Shown here one piece after another: positions 60,193 to 64,000 of a stretch of 64,000 nt of DNA. Positions within the stretch are counted from its first letter, which is position 1. Every line of letters starts with the position of its first letter. The notes beneath the pieces were generated by a model. It was not told the DNA's origin, did not search any database, and saw nothing but the letters and a program-made list of their open reading frames with translations. The translations under genes were made by a program, and so were the position numbers. This DNA comes from Acidimicrobiia bacterium (GTDB lineage: Bacteria > Acidobacteriota > Terriglobia > Bryobacterales > Bryobacteraceae), in assembly GCA_016871315.1 (NCBI GenBank), contig VFZE01000011.1, positions 1 through 64,000 on the forward strand, in the 5' to 3' direction.

Positions 60193-62853
60193 GTGCGGGC
60201 CTTCATCGGAATCGACCTGGGCACGACCAACTCGGCCCTGGCCTACATTTCCGCCGAGGAGGCGGGCGAGTCGGAGTTTCCGCCGGTTCATGTGCTGGAG
60301 ATACCGCAGCCGGTGGCCGAAGGCGTGATCGAGCCGCGGCGCACGCTGCCGTCGTTTCTCTACCTGGGCGACACGGCGGTGGCCGGCGTGCATGCGCGCG
60401 AGCAGGGCGCGCTGACCCCCACCAAGATGGTGCATTCGGCCAAGAGCTGGCTGTCGAACCCTGGCGTCGACCGCACGGCGAAGATTCTGCCGTGGGATGC
60501 AGCCGAAGGCGGGCGCGTGCTGAGCCCTGTGGAGGTTTCCAGCCGCTACCTGGCCGAGATGCGAGAGGCGTGGGACAGAACGCATGCCGAGCCGCTGGCG
60601 AGCCACGAAGTGGTGTTGACGGTGCCGGCGTCGTTTGACGAAGAGGCGCGGGAACTGACGGTAATGGCGGCGCGCGAGGCAGGCATCGAGAAGCTGACGC
60701 TGGTGGAGGAGCCCGCGGCTGCCTTCTATTCCTGGATCGCGAATCATCTGAAACAGTCGCACAAGGATCTCCACGACGGCCAGCTTGTGCTGGTCTGCGA
60801 CGTGGGCGGCGGAACCTCGGACTTCACGCTGATTCGCGTCAGCCGCACCGGGGACAAGGTGGATTTCACGCGGACCGCGGTGGGCCGCCACCTGCTGCTG
60901 GGCGGCGACAATCTGGACCTTACGCTGTCCTGGCTGGCTGAATCGAAGCTGAACACGCAGCTGTCGGTGCGCCAGCGCACGGCGCTGCGCCGGCAATGTT
61001 CGGCGGCAAAGGAGAAGATGCTGGCCGATGAAGCGGTAGAGAAGGTCCCGATCACGGTGCTGGGCGCGGGGCGCTCGCTGATCGGCGGAACGCTGCGCAC
61101 CGAGATCACGCGCCAGGAGGCGCTGGAACTGGCACTGGACGGCTTCTTGCCATTCTGCGAACCGGGCGAGCGGCCACAGAAGGAAGAGATGTCGCCGTTT
61201 GGCGAGCTGGGTTTGCCGTATGAATCCGACGCGGCGGTCACGCGCCATTTGGCGGCGTTCCTTGCCGATGCGGACGGGGCCAAGCCGGACGCGGTGCTGT
61301 TCAACGGCGGATTCTTCATTCCCGCGCTGCTGCGGCGCCGCGTGGCCGATGTGCTGGAACGCTGGCACGGCAAGCGTCCGCTGGTGCTGGAGAATCAGGA
61401 CCTGGATCTGGCCGTGGCGGCGGGTGCGGCTTACTATAACTTCGCGCGTTCGACGGGCGCGGGGCTGGTCGTTCGCGGCGGGCTGCCGCGCGCATACTAC
61501 ATCGGGCTGGAAGCCGGAGAAAAGCTGAAGGCGGTGACTGTTGTGCCGCGCGGGACCGAGGAAGGCGACTCGCTCGAGATCGATCAGGAAGGCATGCAGT
61601 TGGTGGCGAACAAGCCGGTGACTTTCCGGCTGTATAGCTCGCTCACCCGGCACGAGGACAAGATTGGAGAAGCGGTGGAATTGCCGGCCTCCGCGGTGGC
61701 CGAAGGGCATCTGCACCTGCATGCGCCGCTGCATGCGGTGATCCGGTTCGGCAAGCCGGGCCTGGAGCGCACGGTGCCGGTGAAGCTCGGCGCGCGGCTG
61801 ACGGAAGTGGGGACACTGGAGCTGTGGGCCGATTCGAAAATCAGCGAGCACCGCTGGCGGCTGCAGTTCGAGCTGCGCAAGCAGGGGCCCGCGCAAAGGG
61901 TGGCGCGTCCGGCGGCGGTGATTGGCGAGGAGGCGCTGGTGGCGGCCGAATCGCTGATCCGGCAGACGTTCGCGGAGCAGACGATGGAGCCCGAGCAACT
62001 GCCTTCGGCGCTGGAGCGGACACTCGGGCTGGGGCGCAATTCCTGGCCGCTTGGCGCCATCCGGCGGCTGGCCGACGTGTTTCTGGAGGTGGCCGAGGAA
62101 CGCAAGAAGAGCGCGGCGATGGAGCTGCGCTGGCTGAACCTGTGCGGGCTGTGCCTGCGCCCCGGGTTCGGCTATCCGGGCGATGACTACCGCATCGAGC
62201 AGGCGCGGCGGATCTTCGCCGCCGGGCTTGTGTTTTCGAACGCCGTGCAGAACCAAAGCGAGTGGTGGATTTTCTCGGGGCGCGTGGCGGGCGGACTGAA
62301 CCGCAATCAACAGGCCGACCTGTATCAGCGGCTGTCGGGCACGCTGCTGCCGCGCAAGGGCGAACGGGTGCGCGTCAATTCCAGTTTGTTGCGTGAGATG
62401 TGGCGTTGCGCCTGCAGTCTGGAACTACTGCCTACGCAGCCGCGCACCGACCTGGGCGAGGCGCTGCTGAAACAGATTAAGAAAGGCGACTTCCGCGACA
62501 GCGAGCTGTGGTGCCTGTCGCGGCTGGGCGCGCGGGAACTGCTCTACGGGCCAACGAATCAGGTTCTGCCTCCAGCTACGGTGTCGCGCTGGGTGGAGTC
62601 TCTGGCGAAGCTGCCGGCGGCGGCGGAAGCCGTGGCGACGATGGCGCGGCGAACCGGAGATGGAACACGTGACCTCCCGCCGGCCACGCTGGAGCTTGCG
62701 CGGCGCGGGCTGGAGCGGCACGAAGATGCCGGCAGCCTGCTGGAGATGTTGGAAGGCAAGGGCGGGCGAGACAGCCAGGCGCTGAGCCGCATGTTCGGCG
62801 AGGAGTTGCCGAGCGGGCTGGTGATGGGCTCCGGGGAGCAGGCCGGTGGGTGA
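60193..62853 (+). CDS. Hsp70-family chaperone with extended C-terminus
   Basis: An 886-aa DnaK-like protein. The nucleotide domain has FIGIDLGTTNSALAYI, VVLTVPASFDEEARELTV and LVCDVGGGTSDFTLI. The substrate-binding part is shorter and is followed by a long C-terminal region (from about 560) consistent with DUF3731 (LNLCGLCLRPGFGYPGDDYR). It starts at GTG and overlaps thiL by 8 nt. With DUF2760 it forms a specialised chaperone pair distinct from housekeeping DnaK-DnaJ-GrpE, none of which is here. Confidence 0.88.
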   Translation: MRAFIGIDLGTTNSALAYISAEEAGESEFPPVHVLEIPQPVAEGVIEPRRTLPSFLYLGDTAVAGVHAREQGALTPTKMVHSAKSWLSNPGVDRTAKILPWDAAEGGRVLSPVEVSSRYLAEMREAWDRTHAEPLASHEVVLTVPASFDEEARELTVMAAREAGIEKLTLVEEPAAAFYSWIANHLKQSHKDLHDGQLVLVCDVGGGTSDFTLIRVSRTGDKVDFTRTAVGRHLLLGGDNLDLTLSWLAESKLNTQLSVRQRTALRRQCSAAKEKMLADEAVEKVPITVLGAGRSLIGGTLRTEITRQEALELALDGFLPFCEPGERPQKEEMSPFGELGLPYESDAAVTRHLAAFLADADGAKPDAVLFNGGFFIPALLRRRVADVLERWHGKRPLVLENQDLDLAVAAGAAYYNFARSTGAGLVVRGGLPRAYYIGLEAGEKLKAVTVVPRGTEEGDSLEIDQEGMQLVANKPVTFRLYSSLTRHEDKIGEAVELPASAVAEGHLHLHAPLHAVIRFGKPGLERTVPVKLGARLTEVGTLELWADSKISEHRWRLQFELRKQGPAQRVARPAAVIGEEALVAAESLIRQTFAEQTMEPEQLPSALERTLGLGRNSWPLGAIRRLADVFLEVAEERKKSAAMELRWLNLCGLCLRPGFGYPGDDYRIEQARRIFAAGLVFSNAVQNQSEWWIFSGRVAGGLNRNQQADLYQRLSGTLLPRKGERVRVNSSLLREMWRCACSLELLPTQPRTDLGEALLKQIKKGDFRDSELWCLSRLGARELLYGPTNQVLPPATVSRWVESLAKLPAAAEAVATMARRTGDGTRDLPPATLELARRGLERHEDAGSLLEMLEGKGGRDSQALSRMFGEELPSGLVMGSGEQAGG

Positions 62854-63733
62854 AGTCGCTCTGGTGGAGATGATCCGGCGGCTGGCGGGCGAGCGCTCCG
62901 GCATCGGCGATGACTGCGCCGTATTGCGGATGCCCGGTTCCAGGCAGGAGTTGATCGCGACCACGGACATGCTGCTGGAGGGCGTCCACTTCCGGCGCGC
63001 CACGCACGGTCCCGCAGATTTGGGACGCAAAGCGTTGGCGCGCGGGCTGAGCGACATCGCGGCGATGGGGGGAACGCCGATGTGGTGTCTGGTGTCGTTG
63101 GCTGCGCCGCCATGGGCAACCAGGGAATGGATGGGGCGGTTCTTCCGCGGGCTGCTGGCAAGGGCGCGTTCCGCGGGAACCCACCTGGCCGGCGGCGACC
63201 TCGCGCTGCACAAGCTGCTGGCCATCGACATCGTGGTGCTGGGCAGCGTGCCAGCGGGCAAGGCTCTGCGGCGCGGCGGCGCGAAGGCGGGCGATGCGAT
63301 TTACGTATCCGGCGTGCTGGGCGGCTCGGCGTTGGGACTGGAAACCCGCTCCGGGGCGGCATGGAAGCGCCACTTGCGTCCCGAGCCGCGACTGGAGCTG
63401 GGCCGCTGGCTCCGCGGACGCGCCACGGCCTGCATGGACGTGAGCGACGGCTTGTCGCTCGATCTCCACCGCCTGCTACGCGAGTCAGGCGTGGCGGGGG
63501 TTGTCGACCGTCCGCTGCCGGTTTTCCATGGCGCGAGCCTGGACCAGGCGCTGCACGGCGGCGAGGAGTATGAACTGCTGTTCACCACGCCGGCCAACAA
63601 GCGGATTCCCGCAATCCGGCAAAAGCTGCCGCTGACACGCATAGGAACCGTGGTGAATGGAAAGCCGGGAGAAATGGAATTCTTCGGGCGGCGGCTTGAG
63701 CCAAAAGGCTACGATCATTTCAAGAAGCGATGA
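62846..63733 (+). CDS. thiL: Thiamine-monophosphate kinase
   Basis: Makes thiamine diphosphate, the cofactor needed by KorAB, from thiamine phosphate. Typical ThiL motifs are IGDDCAVLR, TDMLLEGVHFRR, ARGLSDIAAMGGTPMW, HLAGGDL and MDVSDGLSLDLHRLL. The length of 295 aa is normal. It starts at GTG inside the Hsp70 gene, and its TGA overlaps the ATG of the next methyltransferase. Confidence 0.93.
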   Translation: MGEVALVEMIRRLAGERSGIGDDCAVLRMPGSRQELIATTDMLLEGVHFRRATHGPADLGRKALARGLSDIAAMGGTPMWCLVSLAAPPWATREWMGRFFRGLLARARSAGTHLAGGDLALHKLLAIDIVVLGSVPAGKALRRGGAKAGDAIYVSGVLGGSALGLETRSGAAWKRHLRPEPRLELGRWLRGRATACMDVSDGLSLDLHRLLRESGVAGVVDRPLPVFHGASLDQALHGGEEYELLFTTPANKRIPAIRQKLPLTRIGTVVNGKPGEMEFFGRRLEPKGYDHFKKR

Positions 63734-64000
63734 CAAAACCTGACCCTGGTGTTGTGCTGGACCTGATAGAGGCGTTCCGGCGTTCCAAGACGATGTTCGC
63801 GGCAGTGGAAGTGGGTGTGTTCGACCGGTTGGAGAAGGGGCCGGCGCGAGCGGACCAACTGACTGATGGAGGCGACCCTGACACAATGGCGCGGCTGCTG
63901 GACGGCTGCGTGTCGCTGGGATTGCTGGAGCGGAGCGGCGATGTGTACCGCAACAGCGCCGTAGCCTCGGCATATCTGTGCCGCTCCAGCGTCTCTACTT
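63730..64000 (+). CDS. O-methyltransferase, N-terminal part (cut by window end)
   Basis: The first 90 codons encode a winged-helix dimerisation domain typical of ASMT/hydroxyneurosporene-type O-methyltransferases: LDLIEAFRRSKTMFAAVEVG, VFDRLEKGPARADQL and CVSLGLLERSGDVYRNS. The SAM-binding domain lies beyond the window. It starts in an ATGA overlap with thiL. Confidence 0.75.
   Translation, partial: MTKPDPGVVLDLIEAFRRSKTMFAAVEVGVFDRLEKGPARADQLTDGGDPDTMARLLDGCVSLGLLERSGDVYRNSAVASAYLCRSSVST

Noticed and set aside
59581-62310. Long minus-strand open frame continuing upstream of adk (over 900 codons)
   Set aside because: It is the antisense of the Hsp70 gene, rich in Arg, His, Gln and Leu, with no domain; a third-codon GC effect keeps it open. 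Only the adk part is real.

Overview
The window is GC-rich, gene-dense bacterial DNA. It most likely comes from a soil Acidobacteriota of the Bryobacter/Solibacter type. That placement is inferred from several features: a 1152-aa Oar-like TonB receptor with an N-terminal carboxypeptidase-regulatory domain and an NGRN plug motif; many secreted beta-propeller, sulfatase, DUF3604 and FAD-oxidoreductase proteins; a two-gene 2-oxoacid:ferredoxin oxidoreductase; and frequent TTG/GTG starts with 4-nt ATGA overlaps. No 16S, tRNA or CRISPR sequence was seen, so the taxonomy cannot be confirmed here.

Layout. 1-361 is non-coding, with a tandem direct repeat resembling an insertion-sequence end and three consecutive hairpins. 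362-5845 holds an RlpA lipoprotein, a 25-residue Lys/Ala peptide gene with its own promoter and terminator, a MidA/NDUFAF7-type methyltransferase, small conserved unknowns, the GTPase Der and a class-I amidotransferase. 5846-10430 is a MATE exporter followed by a tightly overlapped GDP-fucose module (gmd, fcl, glycosyltransferase). 10152-16582 carries a secreted DNRLRE-like protein on the minus strand, then speA, korA-korB and a SpoU methyltransferase that appears to start at CTG. 16674-20823 is a respiratory operon: Rieske protein, fused cytochrome b, nine-heme, five-heme and one-heme cytochromes c.

20913-34480 is mixed metabolism and cell-envelope functions: nitroreductase plus PQQ-propeller, PLP decarboxylase, YVTN propeller, glycosyltransferase, M1 peptidase plus patatin plus envelope protein, and an MmgE/PrpD protein with a Tat-like leader. 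34477-43784 is a minus-strand run of six close or overlapping genes: FAD oxidoreductase, DUF3604, sulfatase, McrB, McrC and a frameshifted NUC1 nuclease. The methyl-DNA restriction pair is joined by stop/start overlap to a secreted catabolic gene. 43915-48925 has a tiny secreted Lys/Glu peptide, an alpha/beta-hydrolase remnant, the TonB receptor and a P1 peptidase.

48977-52464 encodes an MlaE-MlaF-MlaD lipid transporter followed by an HpnK-like deacetylase, suggesting envelope lipid or hopanoid traffic. 52465-53493 encodes a sigma-like protein and a small zinc-finger anti-sigma-like protein. 53666-56469 is an unassigned operon: MFS transporter, ferredoxin with a split second cluster motif, and a Cys-rich protein. 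The right end holds a Sel1-repeat protein, a GYD protein, a small graveyard of PD40/TolB C-terminal remnants with a REP-like palindrome, adk, a DUF2760-Hsp70 pair, thiL and the start of an O-methyltransferase cut by the window edge.

The best candidates for undescribed biology are the MFS/ferredoxin/Cys-rich operon, the McrBC pair embedded in a sulfatase operon, the bc complex with multiheme subunits, and the two tiny lysine-rich peptide genes.
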